In this document: piece after piece, positions 24,880-33,908 of the stretch
How positions within the stretch are numbered: the first letter of the stretch is position 1
Layout of the letters: each line of letters starts with the position of its first letter
Source: an uncultured Dorea sp.
GTDB lineage: Bacteria; Bacillota; Clostridia; Lachnospirales; Lachnospiraceae
Direction: 5' to 3'
DNA length: 39,910 nt
NCBI GenBank assembly: GCA_910577685.1
Contig: CAJTOH010000034.1
Span: forward strand, 450 to 40,359
Notes under the pieces: model-generated
The model's database searches: none
Seen by the model: only the letters and a program-made list of their open reading frames with translations
Told to the model about the DNA's origin: nothing
Program-made: the position numbers and the translations under genes

Positions 24880-26946
24880 ATGAATACACAGGCATTATTT
24901 TGCGATGGGACAGCAGGTTATGTTATTCCACAGGAGCCCCGGAAAAATGAATCTGTGAGATTACGTTTCCGCACAGCCAGAGATGATGTAAAAAGGGTAC
25001 GTCTGATGACGGCTGTCGGCGGTTATGATATGGAGAAAGAAAAAGGAAACGGCAACGACAGTGAATTCGATTATTATGTGATTACATGGCGGTTGAATGA
25101 GAATCCGTTCCGTTACTGTTTTGAGATTCAAGACGAGGAAGAGACATATTATTATGGAAGATGCGGCGTGTCCAAGGAGATTGTGGAGTTCTATAACTTT
25201 GTGATCGTTCCCGGATTTTCGACTCCGGACTGGGCAAAGGGCGCGGTGATGTACCAGATCTTCACAGATCGTTTTTACAATGGAGACAAGACGAATGACG
25301 TTGAAACTAATGAATATTATTATATCGGCGGATATAGCAAAAAAGTAACGAATTGGAACAAGTACCCGGATGCTATGGGTGTCCGGGAGTTCTATGGCGG
25401 CGATCTTAAGGGAGTCATGGAGAAGCTGGATTACCTGCAGGATCTGGGGGTGGAGGTGCTCTATTTCAATCCGCTGTTTGTATCTCCGTCCAACCATAAA
25501 TATGATATTCAGGACTATGATTATATAGACCCGCATTACGGTGTGATTGTGGAAGACGGCGGCGACATCCTGCCGGAGGGAGAGACAGAGAACCGCAAGG
25601 CGACAAAGTACCGGAAGCGGGTCACGGATCTTAAGAATTTGGAAGCGAGCAACCAGTTATTTATAGAGCTTGTGGAGGAGCTGCACCGGCGGGGAATGAA
25701 GATAATTCTCGACGGTGTGTTCAACCACTGCGGCTCGTTCAATAAGTGGATGGATCGGGAGAGGATCTATGAGGGACAGGAGGATTATGAGCCGGGCGCT
25801 TATGTATCATCCAAGAGCCCGTATAAGAGCTATTTCCATTTCAATAAGGATGGTGAGGAGAATTGGCCGTATAACCATAGTTACGACGGATGGTGGGGAC
25901 ATGATACGCTGCCGAAGCTGAACTATGAGGATTCGGTCAAGCTTGAGAATTATATTTTATATATCGGGAAAAAATGGGTGTCTCCTCCGTACAATGTGGA
26001 CGGGTGGAGATTGGACGTGGCGGCGGATCTTGGACAGACGAATGATTATAATCACGAATTCTGGAAGAAGTTTAGGAAGGCGGTCAAGGATGCGAATCCT
26101 GATGCGCTGATTCTGGCGGAGCACTATGGGGATCCCAGCGAGTGGCTTCAGGGCGACGAGTGGGATACCGTGATGAACTATGATGCGTTCATGGAGCCTG
26201 TCACATGGTTTCTGACGGGTATGGAGAAGCACAGTGATGAGCATCGGGAAGAACTCAGGGGAAATACGGATAATTTTGTGGGTTCTATCACGCACCATAT
26301 GGGGAACATGCTTACGCCGTCGCTGCAGGTGGCGATGAATGAATTGTCAAACCATGACCATTCCCGTTTCCTGACCCGTACGAATTATATGGTCGGCCGG
26401 GTGGAGCATCTGGGTCCTCAGGCGGCCAATGAATATGTGAATCTGGCGATTATGCGGGAAGCCGTCGTAATGCAGATGACATGGATCGGCGCGCCGACCG
26501 TATATTACGGAGATGAGGCGGGAGTTTGCGGATTTACGGATCCGGATAACCGGCGGACGTATCCCTGGGGATATGAGAATAAAGAATTAATTGCTTTCCA
26601 TAAGGATATGATCCGGATTCATAAGGAACATCCGGCTCTGCGGACGGGGTCTCTGAACATACTGAACGGTTCAATCCGGGTGCCGAACGGAGACGAACAT
26701 AACATTCTTGCTTATGGACGGTTTCAGGGGGACGACCGGATCGTGGTGATAGTTAATAACCGCAGTGAACTTGCTGAGGTGACCGTGCCGGTGTGGCTGA
26801 GTGAAGTTCCGATGAAGTGCCGGATGAAGAAGCTGATCTATTCGTATGAGGAGGGATATTCCGTAGATTATGAGGAATATCTGGTTGAAGACGGAGAAGT
26901 GGTTGTGAATATGGGAGCGTATTCGGCATTGGTGCTGTGCGGATAA
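24880..26946 (+). CDS. GH13 alpha-glucosidase / neopullulanase-type enzyme
   Basis: A 688-residue glycoside hydrolase family 13 enzyme without signal peptide, so probably cytoplasmic, degrading imported maltodextrins or similar alpha-glucans. An N-terminal beta-sandwich (about 1-110, CBM34-like) precedes the TIM barrel. Catalytic residues: nucleophile Asp 379 in DGWRLDVAAD, acid/base Glu 414 in ILAEHYGD, and the transition-state Asp 493 in SNHDHSRF; ILDGVFNHCG (276-285) is conserved region I. A C-terminal beta domain ends the protein. The N-domain plus barrel resembles neopullulanase/cyclomaltodextrinase. Its ATG is preceded by AGGGGG. Confidence 0.88.
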   Translation: MNTQALFCDGTAGYVIPQEPRKNESVRLRFRTARDDVKRVRLMTAVGGYDMEKEKGNGNDSEFDYYVITWRLNENPFRYCFEIQDEEETYYYGRCGVSKEIVEFYNFVIVPGFSTPDWAKGAVMYQIFTDRFYNGDKTNDVETNEYYYIGGYSKKVTNWNKYPDAMGVREFYGGDLKGVMEKLDYLQDLGVEVLYFNPLFVSPSNHKYDIQDYDYIDPHYGVIVEDGGDILPEGETENRKATKYRKRVTDLKNLEASNQLFIELVEELHRRGMKIILDGVFNHCGSFNKWMDRERIYEGQEDYEPGAYVSSKSPYKSYFHFNKDGEENWPYNHSYDGWWGHDTLPKLNYEDSVKLENYILYIGKKWVSPPYNVDGWRLDVAADLGQTNDYNHEFWKKFRKAVKDANPDALILAEHYGDPSEWLQGDEWDTVMNYDAFMEPVTWFLTGMEKHSDEHREELRGNTDNFVGSITHHMGNMLTPSLQVAMNELSNHDHSRFLTRTNYMVGRVEHLGPQAANEYVNLAIMREAVVMQMTWIGAPTVYYGDEAGVCGFTDPDNRRTYPWGYENKELIAFHKDMIRIHKEHPALRTGSLNILNGSIRVPNGDEHNILAYGRFQGDDRIVVIVNNRSELAEVTVPVWLSEVPMKCRMKKLIYSYEEGYSVDYEEYLVEDGEVVVNMGAYSALVLCG

Positions 26947-26949
26947 GAT

Positions 26950-26976
26950 GAGGGCGTTGAAGCGCCCTCTGTTTTG
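26950..26976. terminator. Terminator between converging GH13 and map genes
   Basis: GAGGGCG, short loop, CGCCCTC, followed by TGTTTTG on the plus strand. It lies between two converging genes. Confidence 0.75.
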
Positions 26977-26989
26977 TATTATGCGGCTC

Positions 26990-27799
26990 TTATTTTGACA
27001 GCACTTCAACGCCGGTCTCTGTGACCAGTACCATATACTCTACCTGCGCGGATAATCCGTCGTCGATGGTGTAAACGGTCCAGTCGTCATCCTCGTCAAC
27101 GAAAAAGTCAGGGCTTCCCTCGTTGACCATGGGTTCGATGGTGAACATCATACCGGGAACAAGAACCATCTCGCTGCCTTTTGGAGTCACATAACTGACG
27201 AAAGGCTCTTCGTGAAAGTCCAGGCCTATTCCGTGTCCGCCAATGTCTTCCACCACGGAGTAACCGTGCTTCTTGGCGTGGGTATTGATGGCATAGGCGA
27301 TATCTCCCAGATGTCCCCAGGGCTTCGCCGCCTTTAACCCGAGATCCACACATTCCTGTGTCACGCGTACAAGCCTTGCGGCTTCCGGTGAGATGTTGCC
27401 GATGGTGAACATCCGGGACGCGTCGGAATAATAACCGTCAAGGATCGTTGATACGTCTACATTCAGGATATCTCCCTCCTGCAGGATCTCATACTCATTG
27501 GGGATCCCATGGCAGATGACATTGTTAAGGGAAGTGCATACGCTCTTGGGGAACCCGTCGTAATTAAGCGGGGCGGGGATCCCTCCGTGTTCTGTCGTGA
27601 AATCATAGACTAAGCGGTCGATCTCTTCCGTACTCATGCCTTCGCGGATATGGGAAGCCACATGGTCTAAAACGGCGGTGTTAAGCGCCGCGCTTTTTTT
27701 GATGGCTTCAATCTGGCGTGGGGTTTTGAGCAAAGAGCGTTTGGGGACAATCTGGCCCCTTGCGGCCAGTTTCCATAGTTTTATGTCTAGTTTATCCAC
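26990..27799 (-). CDS. map: Methionine aminopeptidase, type I
   Basis: A 269-residue pita-bread fold metallopeptidase that removes the initiator methionine. The metal ligands are visible: Asp in LNVDVSTILDG, Asp in YYSDASRMF, His in GGHGIGLDFHE, Glu in FTIEPMV and Glu in AQVEYMVLV. The last motif usually reads QFEHT, so the neighbouring residues differ slightly. It is somewhat longer than the minimal 250-residue enzyme through an N-terminal extension of about 25 residues. It is a stray single gene here, not the copy that sits near secY-infA in most Firmicutes, so a second map gene elsewhere is likely. Confidence 0.9.
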   Translation of the reverse strand: MDKLDIKLWKLAARGQIVPKRSLLKTPRQIEAIKKSAALNTAVLDHVASHIREGMSTEEIDRLVYDFTTEHGGIPAPLNYDGFPKSVCTSLNNVICHGIPNEYEILQEGDILNVDVSTILDGYYSDASRMFTIGNISPEAARLVRVTQECVDLGLKAAKPWGHLGDIAYAINTHAKKHGYSVVEDIGGHGIGLDFHEEPFVSYVTPKGSEMVLVPGMMFTIEPMVNEGSPDFFVDEDDDWTVYTIDDGLSAQVEYMVLVTETGVEVLSK

Positions 27800-27887
27800 T
27801 GCTGATACCTCTTTCTGACTGTTCGATTATGTTTTCATTTACCATTATAACACCCTTGTCAAGAGGGAATATTTGTTATTGAGGATA

Positions 27888-27916
27888 TTGTATGTGCACG
27901 AAAAATAGGTTATAAT
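27888..27916 (+). promoter_or_regulatory. Sigma-A promoter of the phosphofructokinase gene
   Basis: TTGTAT (27888-27893), 17 bases, TATAAT (27911-27916). The perfect -10 and correct spacing make this a likely promoter 86 bases before the start. Confidence 0.65.
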
Positions 27917-28001
27917 CTGAATAAGTGTTCAGCGGCGCAGGCGTGCGCCGGCCGGATAACACAAAGAAAGTAGAATGACGGAAAGAAGAAAGGAGCGCCA
28001 C

Positions 28002-29078
28002 ATGTTAAGAATAGGAATGCTTACAAGCGGAGGAGACTGTCAGGCTTTGAACGCCGCCATGCGCGGAGTCGTAAAGGGAATCTGTTCCAAGAGGGACGAC
28101 GTAGAGATCTATGGTTTTCAGGAAGGTTATAAGGGCTTGATCTATTCAAACTTCAAGATGCTGACTTCCAGAGATTTTTCAGGAATACTGACGGTAGGAG
28201 GAACGATTCTCGGAACGTCCAGACAGCCGTTTAAGCTGATGCGGGTGCCGGATGAGAATGGTCTGGACAAGGTAGAGGCTATGAAGCATACATATCATAA
28301 GCTGAATCTTGACTGCCTGGTTGTGCTTGGAGGCAACGGCACGCACAAGACAGCGAATATGCTGAGAGAAGAGGGGCTGCACGTTATCACTCTTCCGAAG
28401 ACCATTGATAATGATTTGTGGGGGACGGACATGACTTTCGGTTTCCAGAGCGCGGTTGACATTGCTACGGATACCATTGACAAGATCCATACGACAGCCA
28501 CGTCTCATAGCCGTGTATTCATTGTTGAGGTTATGGGACACAAGGTGGGATGGGTGACTCTGCATGCCGGAATTGCAGGCGGCGCCGATATCATTATGCT
28601 CCCGGAGATTCCTTATGATATTAACGTGGTGGTTGACGCGATTAATAAGCGGAAAGCCGCCGGTAAGAAGTTTACTATTATCGCAGTGGCGGAGGGCGCT
28701 ATTTCCAAAGAAGATGCGAAGCTGTCCAAGAAGGAACTGAAAGCGAAGAAAGAGAAACAGAAATACCCGTCCGTTGCCTATGAGGTGGCGGAGAAGATTC
28801 AGAAGAGGACGGATCAGGAGGTGCGTATTACGGTTCCGGGACATACGCAGAGGGGCGGTTCGCCGTGTCCGTATGACAGGGTACTCTCCACAAGGCTTGG
28901 CGCAGCGGCGGCAGAGGCGATTCTGGACGGCGACTATGGATATATGCTGGGTGTGAAGAAGAATGAGATTGTGCGCGTCCCGCTTTCAGAGGTGGCCGGG
29001 AAGCTTAAGTATGTAGATCCGAAGTCCGCCATCATCAAAGAAGCCGAGATGACGGGAATCAGTTTCGGAATTAAATAA
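28002..29078 (+). CDS. pfkA: 6-phosphofructokinase (divergent, mixed ATP/PPi motif set)
   Basis: A 358-residue PFK-A superfamily enzyme phosphorylating fructose 6-phosphate in glycolysis. The nucleotide/PPi loop is TSGGDCQALNAAMRG (8-22). The second motif reads GGNGT (110-114), where most members have GGDG or GGDD, and the catalytic motif is PKTIDND (132-138), as in PPi and mixed enzymes. Gly in the GGNG position favours ATP, and Lys in PKTIDND favours the PPi/mixed group, so the donor is uncertain. ATG 28002 follows AAAGGAG at 6 bases; the frame is open to 27975. A charged insert (about residues 230-250) is visible. Confidence 0.85.
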   Translation: MLRIGMLTSGGDCQALNAAMRGVVKGICSKRDDVEIYGFQEGYKGLIYSNFKMLTSRDFSGILTVGGTILGTSRQPFKLMRVPDENGLDKVEAMKHTYHKLNLDCLVVLGGNGTHKTANMLREEGLHVITLPKTIDNDLWGTDMTFGFQSAVDIATDTIDKIHTTATSHSRVFIVEVMGHKVGWVTLHAGIAGGADIIMLPEIPYDINVVVDAINKRKAAGKKFTIIAVAEGAISKEDAKLSKKELKAKKEKQKYPSVAYEVAEKIQKRTDQEVRITVPGHTQRGGSPCPYDRVLSTRLGAAAAEAILDGDYGYMLGVKKNEIVRVPLSEVAGKLKYVDPKSAIIKEAEMTGISFGIK

Positions 29079-29133
29079 TAGTGTGAGGCTTTAGAGTGGG
29101 GAGCAGTATATAAGGGGAGGAGCAGTGTGAAGA

Positions 29134-30705
29134 ATGTCGTATATGGCATTATACCGGAAGTTTCGTCCGGATGAATTCGAGGATGTCAAAGGTCAGGATG
29201 CGATTGTGAAGACCTTGAAGAATCAGATTAAGGCAGGCAGAATCGGTCATGCCTATTTGTTCTGCGGAACCCGGGGAACCGGAAAGACGTCTGTGGCGAA
29301 GATATTTGCAAAAGCGGTGAACTGCGAGAATCCGGCGGAGGGCAGCCCATGCGGGGAGTGCGCCATGTGCAGGGCTATTGCGTCCGGCGCGTCCATGAAT
29401 GTGATCGAGATCGACGCGGCGTCTAATAATGGCGTGGACAATATCCGTGAGATTCGGGAAGAAGTTGCGTACCGTCCTACGGAGGGGCGGTACAAGGTCT
29501 ATATTATCGACGAGGTTCATATGCTTTCTATAGGGGCTTTTAACGCGTTGTTAAAGACGCTGGAAGAACCGCCGGAATATGTGATCTTCATTCTGGCTAC
29601 GACGGAGGTCCACAAGATACCGATTACAATCCTGAGCCGGTGCCAGCGGTATGATTTCAAGAGGATTACGATTGAGACGATCTCTGAACGGCTTACGGAA
29701 CTGATCGGCAAGGAGAATCTCGACGTGGAGGAGAAGGCCGTTCGCTATATTGCGAAGATGGCGGACGGTTCTATGCGGGATTCTCTGAGCCTTTTGGACC
29801 AGTGCGCGGCTTTCTATATTGGAGAGAGATTGACCTACGACCATGTTTTGGAGGTTCTTGGCGCTGTGGATACGGAGGTGTTCAGCAGGCTTTTGCGGGA
29901 GCTGATTTCCATGGACGTACATCGGGTGATCGGGATTGTGGAAGAGCTGGTGATGCAGGGAAGGGAGCTGTCCCAGATGGCGGCTGATTTCACATGGTAT
30001 CTGCGGAATCTTTTGCTGGTACAGGGGTCGGACCATATGGAAGATATTCTGGATGTGTCGACGGAGAACCTGGCCCAGTTGAAAGAAGAGGCGGGGATGA
30101 TAGACAGCGGCACGCTGATTCGGTTTATCCGGATTTTTTCGGAGCTTACGAATCAGTTAAAGTACGCGTCCCAGAAGAGAGTGATTCTTGAGGTGACGCT
30201 GATTAAGCTGTGCAGGCCGGCGATGGATACGAATCAGGATGCCCTGCTGGATCGGATCCGGGCGGTGGAGAAGCAGTTAGAGGCGGGAGCGCCTGTGCGG
30301 ACTGCCAAGGCGTCCGATGCCGGGAATGAAGACGAACCGCGCCCGATGCAGACGAAGCCTGAGCTTCCCAAGGCGCTTAATGAAGATGTAAAGGCTGTGG
30401 CGAAGGACTTCCGTTCGATTGTGAACGGCGCGTCTTCGATGCTGAGAGTCTATTTAAAGAAGGCGAGGCTCAGCGCAGGGGAAGGCAGCCGTCTTCTGAT
30501 CGTGATGCCGGATGAGATGAGCGCAGGCGTGGTCGGTTCGCAGGAACATAAGGCGGAGATTGCAGGCTTGATTCAGGAGAAGATTGGTAAACAGATAGAG
30601 ATTGAAGTACGCCAGATGGAAGAAGGAAGAAGGTTCGAGGATCATTTCGTGGATATCGAGAATTTGACGGATCTGATTAATATGGAGATTACTGTGGAAG
30701 ATTAA
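29134..30705 (+). CDS. dnaX: DNA polymerase III subunit gamma/tau
   Basis: A 523-residue clamp-loader ATPase. Walker A GTRGTGKT is at 45-52, the zinc module has C64, C73, C76 and C79, Walker B is YIIDEVHML, and the sensor SRC motif is LSRCQRYDFKR. The C-terminal part (about 370-523) is the tau-like region that contacts the polymerase. It is followed by ybaB and recR, the classical dnaX-ybaB-recR order. Confidence 0.93.
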   Translation: MSYMALYRKFRPDEFEDVKGQDAIVKTLKNQIKAGRIGHAYLFCGTRGTGKTSVAKIFAKAVNCENPAEGSPCGECAMCRAIASGASMNVIEIDAASNNGVDNIREIREEVAYRPTEGRYKVYIIDEVHMLSIGAFNALLKTLEEPPEYVIFILATTEVHKIPITILSRCQRYDFKRITIETISERLTELIGKENLDVEEKAVRYIAKMADGSMRDSLSLLDQCAAFYIGERLTYDHVLEVLGAVDTEVFSRLLRELISMDVHRVIGIVEELVMQGRELSQMAADFTWYLRNLLLVQGSDHMEDILDVSTENLAQLKEEAGMIDSGTLIRFIRIFSELTNQLKYASQKRVILEVTLIKLCRPAMDTNQDALLDRIRAVEKQLEAGAPVRTAKASDAGNEDEPRPMQTKPELPKALNEDVKAVAKDFRSIVNGASSMLRVYLKKARLSAGEGSRLLIVMPDEMSAGVVGSQEHKAEIAGLIQEKIGKQIEIEVRQMEEGRRFEDHFVDIENLTDLINMEITVED

Positions 30706-30750
30706 TTATAAAAGATTAGTTGTGTAGAATTATTATAAAAGATTAATTGT
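30705..30750 (+). repeat. Short direct repeats between dnaX and ybaB
   Basis: The 19-base unit ATTATAAAAGATTARTTGT occurs at 30705-30723 and 30732-30750 (R is G, then A). A third, partial and weaker version (AATTGTGTAAGATTGG) follows. These AT-rich repeats lie in the spacer downstream of the dnaX stop; function unknown. Confidence 0.6.
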
Positions 30751-30807
30751 AAAATAATTGTGTAAGATTGGATTTGCAGAGAATAGAATTTAGGAGGAGA
30801 TGGATTT

Positions 30808-31164
30808 ATGGCAAAAAGAGGTGGATTTCCGGGAGGCGGAGCAATGCCGGGGAATATGGCGAATCTGATGAAGCAGGCGCAGAAGATGCAGCGTCAGATG
30901 GAGGAGCAGGCCAAGGAGATGGAGACGAAGGAATTCAGCGCGACCGCAGGAGGCGGAGCTGTGGAGGCTACGGTTTCCGGGACGAAGCAGCTTCTTAAGA
31001 TTAATCTGGATGAAGAAGTGGTGGATCCGGAGGATATCGAGATGCTGGAAGACCTGATTGTGGCGGCGGTGAACGAGGCCCTTGAGAAGGCTGACGAGGC
31101 TTCTGCTTCTGCTATGTCGAAGTTTACAGGCGGTATGGGCGGACAGATTCCGGGATTATTTTAA
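30808..31164 (+). CDS. ybaB: Nucleoid-associated protein YbaB/EbfC
   Basis: A 118-residue small DNA-binding dimer. It has the N-terminal glycine/methionine-rich start, a long helix with NLMKQAQKMQRQMEEQAKEM, the beta strand region VEATVSGTKQLLKINLDEEVVDPED and the C-terminal helices of the family. Shine-Dalgarno GGAGGAG. It is in an operon with recR, 16 bases downstream. Confidence 0.92.
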   Translation: MAKRGGFPGGGAMPGNMANLMKQAQKMQRQMEEQAKEMETKEFSATAGGGAVEATVSGTKQLLKINLDEEVVDPEDIEMLEDLIVAAVNEALEKADEASASAMSKFTGGMGGQIPGLF

Positions 31165-31180
31165 TACAGGAGCATGAGGG

Positions 31181-31777
31181 ATGGATTACTATAGTAACCA
31201 GATAAGCAGGTTAATTGAAGAGTTGTCATGCCTTCCGGGCATAGGATCAAAGTCAGCGGCAAGGCTGGCTTTTCATTTGATCCATATGCCGTTGGAGGAT
31301 GTAGACCGCCTTGCGTCTACGATGGTGGAGGCGCGTAAGAACGTCCGCTATTGTAAGGATTGCTGTACGCTGACTGATCAGGAATTGTGTCCGATCTGCA
31401 GTAACGGCAAGAGGGATCATAAGACGATTATGGTGGTGGAGAATACCCGTGATCTGGCGGCGTATGAAAAGATTGGAAAATATGACGGAGTTTACCATGT
31501 TCTTCACGGGGCAATCTCTCCGATGCTTGGAATAGGGCCTGAGGATATTAAGCTGAAAGAGCTGATTGAGCGTCTGCAGGGAGAGGTGGAAGAGGTAATT
31601 ATTGCGACGAATTCAAGCTTAGAGGGGGAGACGACGGCGATGTATATCAGCAAGCTGATTAAACCCGCGGGAATTAAGGTTAGCCGGATCGCAAGCGGAG
31701 TCCCGGTAGGCGGGGATTTGGAGTATATTGACGAGGTGACGCTGCTTCGGGCGCTGGAAGGCCGGACGCAGTTGTAA
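31181..31777 (+). CDS. recR: Recombination protein RecR
   Basis: A 198-residue RecFOR pathway protein that loads RecA at gaps. It has a helix-hairpin-helix (LPGIGSKSAARLAFH, about 18-32), a zinc finger with C58, C61, C70 and C73, a Toprim domain (MVVENTRDLAAYE) and the C-terminal Walker B-like segment (IASGVPVGGDLEYIDEVTL). The length is standard. Confidence 0.94.
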   Translation: MDYYSNQISRLIEELSCLPGIGSKSAARLAFHLIHMPLEDVDRLASTMVEARKNVRYCKDCCTLTDQELCPICSNGKRDHKTIMVVENTRDLAAYEKIGKYDGVYHVLHGAISPMLGIGPEDIKLKELIERLQGEVEEVIIATNSSLEGETTAMYISKLIKPAGIKVSRIASGVPVGGDLEYIDEVTLLRALEGRTQL

Positions 31778-31813
31778 GAGGTCTATATGGGTTCCCTTTA
31801 CGGAGGTAGAGAG

Positions 31814-32926
31814 ATGAAGAAGAAAGTCACGTCTACGGATATAGCAAAGGCGGCGGGGGTTTCCCAGTCTACCGTATCTATGGTCCTGAATAAGAAATAT
31901 AATGTTTCTTTCTCCAAAGAGACCATAGATAAGGTGGAAAATGCGGCGAAAGAGTTAGGATATGTCCCGCCGAAGCGCAAGGCGAAAAAGGGAGTAAAGA
32001 AGGAAAAGCTGCTAGTCGTGTTCTGTTCAAACCTGACGAATCCCTATTATGTAATGCTTCTGCAGGGGATCGAGCTGCGGGCAAAGGAGCAGGGGTTCGG
32101 GCTGTTTGTGTGTAATACCCAGCGGGATTTAAAGATGGAGGAGCGGTATCTGAAAATGATGTGGGAGCTCCGTCCGTTAGGAATTATTTATACCTGTAAT
32201 CCCAGCCATTGTTTTATGGAGCTTGTGAAGGCGCTGGCACAGAAGATCCCGGTGGCGGTGGTGAACAATCAGAATGAGAAGATGGATGTGGACGCGGTGG
32301 AGCTTGATAATTCCAAGCTGGGACGTATTATGGCAAGGCATCTTTTGGAACTGGGACACAGGAAAGTGGCGTATATCGCGCCGCCTTTGACCGCGCGCCA
32401 GAAGCAGCGCTCTAAGCGTGTGGAAGGATTCCTTAAGGAATATGAGAAGGCGGGATTGAAGGAAAACGTGATTATCAAGGCGGCGAAAGAGGAGATTGAT
32501 CTTAATGTTGCACATATTGACTCGGAGTACAAGATTGGGTTTGACTTGACGCAGGAGCTGCTTAAGGAAGCGCCGGGGATTACGGCGATCGTGGGATTGA
32601 ACGATATGATCGCATTCGGTATTCTGGACGCGCTCTATGAGGCTAAGATCCGCGTTCCTTCAGATATGTCGGTTATGGGGTGTGATAACACGCTGTTCGC
32701 CCGTATGCATAAGGCGGATCTGACGACCATTGAGCATTTTGTGATTTTCAAGGGAAGGGACGCCTGTGATATCATTATGAAAAAAATCGCTTCCCACTCT
32801 TCGTCATATTCCGGCATCGAGCCGATCAGCACCTATCATGTGGAGTACGAGCCGCAGCTGATTGTGAGAGGGACGACAGGGTATGCGAAAGAATCCGGAA
32901 AAAGGGAGAAAAAAAGAAAAAATTAA
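31814..32926 (+). CDS. LacI-family transcriptional regulator
   Basis: A 370-residue repressor. The N-terminal helix-turn-helix (TSTDIAKAAGVSQSTVSMVLN, about 6-26) is typical, followed by a linker with an unusually lysine-rich stretch (about 55-65), and then a periplasmic-binding-protein-like sensor domain. The C-terminus ends in a basic tail (EKKRKN). ATG 31814 has GGAGG eight bases upstream and is preferred to the frame start at 31787. Its ligand and targets are not evident; the nearest downstream genes are pentose phosphate enzymes, and the sugar ABC operon is far away. Confidence 0.88.
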   Translation: MKKKVTSTDIAKAAGVSQSTVSMVLNKKYNVSFSKETIDKVENAAKELGYVPPKRKAKKGVKKEKLLVVFCSNLTNPYYVMLLQGIELRAKEQGFGLFVCNTQRDLKMEERYLKMMWELRPLGIIYTCNPSHCFMELVKALAQKIPVAVVNNQNEKMDVDAVELDNSKLGRIMARHLLELGHRKVAYIAPPLTARQKQRSKRVEGFLKEYEKAGLKENVIIKAAKEEIDLNVAHIDSEYKIGFDLTQELLKEAPGITAIVGLNDMIAFGILDALYEAKIRVPSDMSVMGCDNTLFARMHKADLTTIEHFVIFKGRDACDIIMKKIASHSSSYSGIEPISTYHVEYEPQLIVRGTTGYAKESGKREKKRKN

Positions 32927-32931
32927 TTTAT

Positions 32932-32968
32932 TCTCACAGATTATTATTAATAATTTGTGGGATTTTTA
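32932..32968 (+). terminator. Terminator of the recR-lacI region
   Basis: An AT-rich stem, CTCACAGATTATTA against TAATAATTTGTGGG, followed by ATTTTTATTTT. Confidence 0.75.
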
Positions 32969-33128
32969 TTTTGCGGGAATATCTATATGAAAAGCGGGAT
33001 GCTGTTTGAGTGGATAAAATAATTGCGTGTCGGAAAAAGAGAACAAGGGATACCTAATATTGGGTGAAATCATTTGTTAATAAATTAAAATTATTAATAA
33101 AAAGAATTACTAATAAAAACAGGCGGTA

Positions 33129-33158
33129 TTGACCAATGTTCCCGGAATAAGTTATAAT
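33129..33158 (+). promoter_or_regulatory. Sigma-A promoter of the transaldolase-transketolase operon
   Basis: TTGACC (33129-33134), 18 bases, TATAAT (33153-33158), 63 bases before the start. The upstream 32969-33128 is AT-rich, with repeated TTATTAATAA pieces, and holds no gene. Confidence 0.7.
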
Positions 33159-33220
33159 CTGACCATACGGTAAATATAGAAAAGTATCACAAACGTCAAT
33201 TTTTAGAAGGAGGAAGAATC

Positions 33221-33874
33221 ATGAAGTTTTTCATTGACACAGCGAAGGTAGAGGATATCAAAAAGGCAAATGACATGGGGGTCATCTGCGGCGTGACAAC
33301 GAATCCGTCTCTGATTGCAAAAGAAGGCAGGGTGTTTGAGGAAGTGATCGCGGAGATTGCCTCTATCGTGGACGGGCCGATCAGCGGTGAAGTAAAGGCT
33401 ACGACTGTGGACGCGGAAGGAATGATTGCGGAAGGAAGAGAGATTGCCAAGATACATCCGAATATGGTCGTTAAGATTCCGATGACGGCAGAAGGTCTGA
33501 AGGCGTGCAAGCAGCTGACGTCAGAAGGTATTAAGACCAACGTGACTTTGATCTTTACGGCAAATCAGGCGCTTCTTGCCGCAAGGGCAGGCGCGACATA
33601 CGTATCGCCGTTCTTGGGACGTCTCGACGACATTTCCGTAAGGGGTACGGACCTGATTGCAGAGATTGCGCAGATCTTCCAGATTGCGGGAATTGAGACT
33701 GAGATTATTGCCGCCAGCGTACGCCATACGATGCATGTAACGGATTGCGCACTGGCAGGCGCGGATATTGCGACTGTTCCTTATTCCGTAATCGAGCAGA
33801 TGACAAAGCATCCGCTGACTGACGCCGGAATTGCAAAGTTCCAGGCTGATTATAAAGCCGTATTTGGCGAGTAA
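33221..33874 (+). CDS. tal: Transaldolase, short (TalC/FSA-like) type
   Basis: A 217-residue class I aldolase of the small transaldolase/fructose 6-phosphate aldolase group. The Schiff-base Lys 85 lies in VVKIPMT, and KFFIDTAK, GVTTNPSLIAKEG and TLIFTANQALLAARAGATYVSPF are typical. It moves dihydroxyacetone units in the non-oxidative pentose phosphate path together with the transketolase encoded next. AGGAGG is a strong ribosome binding site. Confidence 0.92.
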   Translation: MKFFIDTAKVEDIKKANDMGVICGVTTNPSLIAKEGRVFEEVIAEIASIVDGPISGEVKATTVDAEGMIAEGREIAKIHPNMVVKIPMTAEGLKACKQLTSEGIKTNVTLIFTANQALLAARAGATYVSPFLGRLDDISVRGTDLIAEIAQIFQIAGIETEIIAASVRHTMHVTDCALAGADIATVPYSVIEQMTKHPLTDAGIAKFQADYKAVFGE

Positions 33875-33908
33875 GACAGACAATCATATTGGATACAGGA
33901 GGTTCAAG

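Noticed and set aside
28179..28844. Minus-strand frame of 221 codons inside the phosphofructokinase gene
   Set aside because: Antisense shadow of a well-supported gene.
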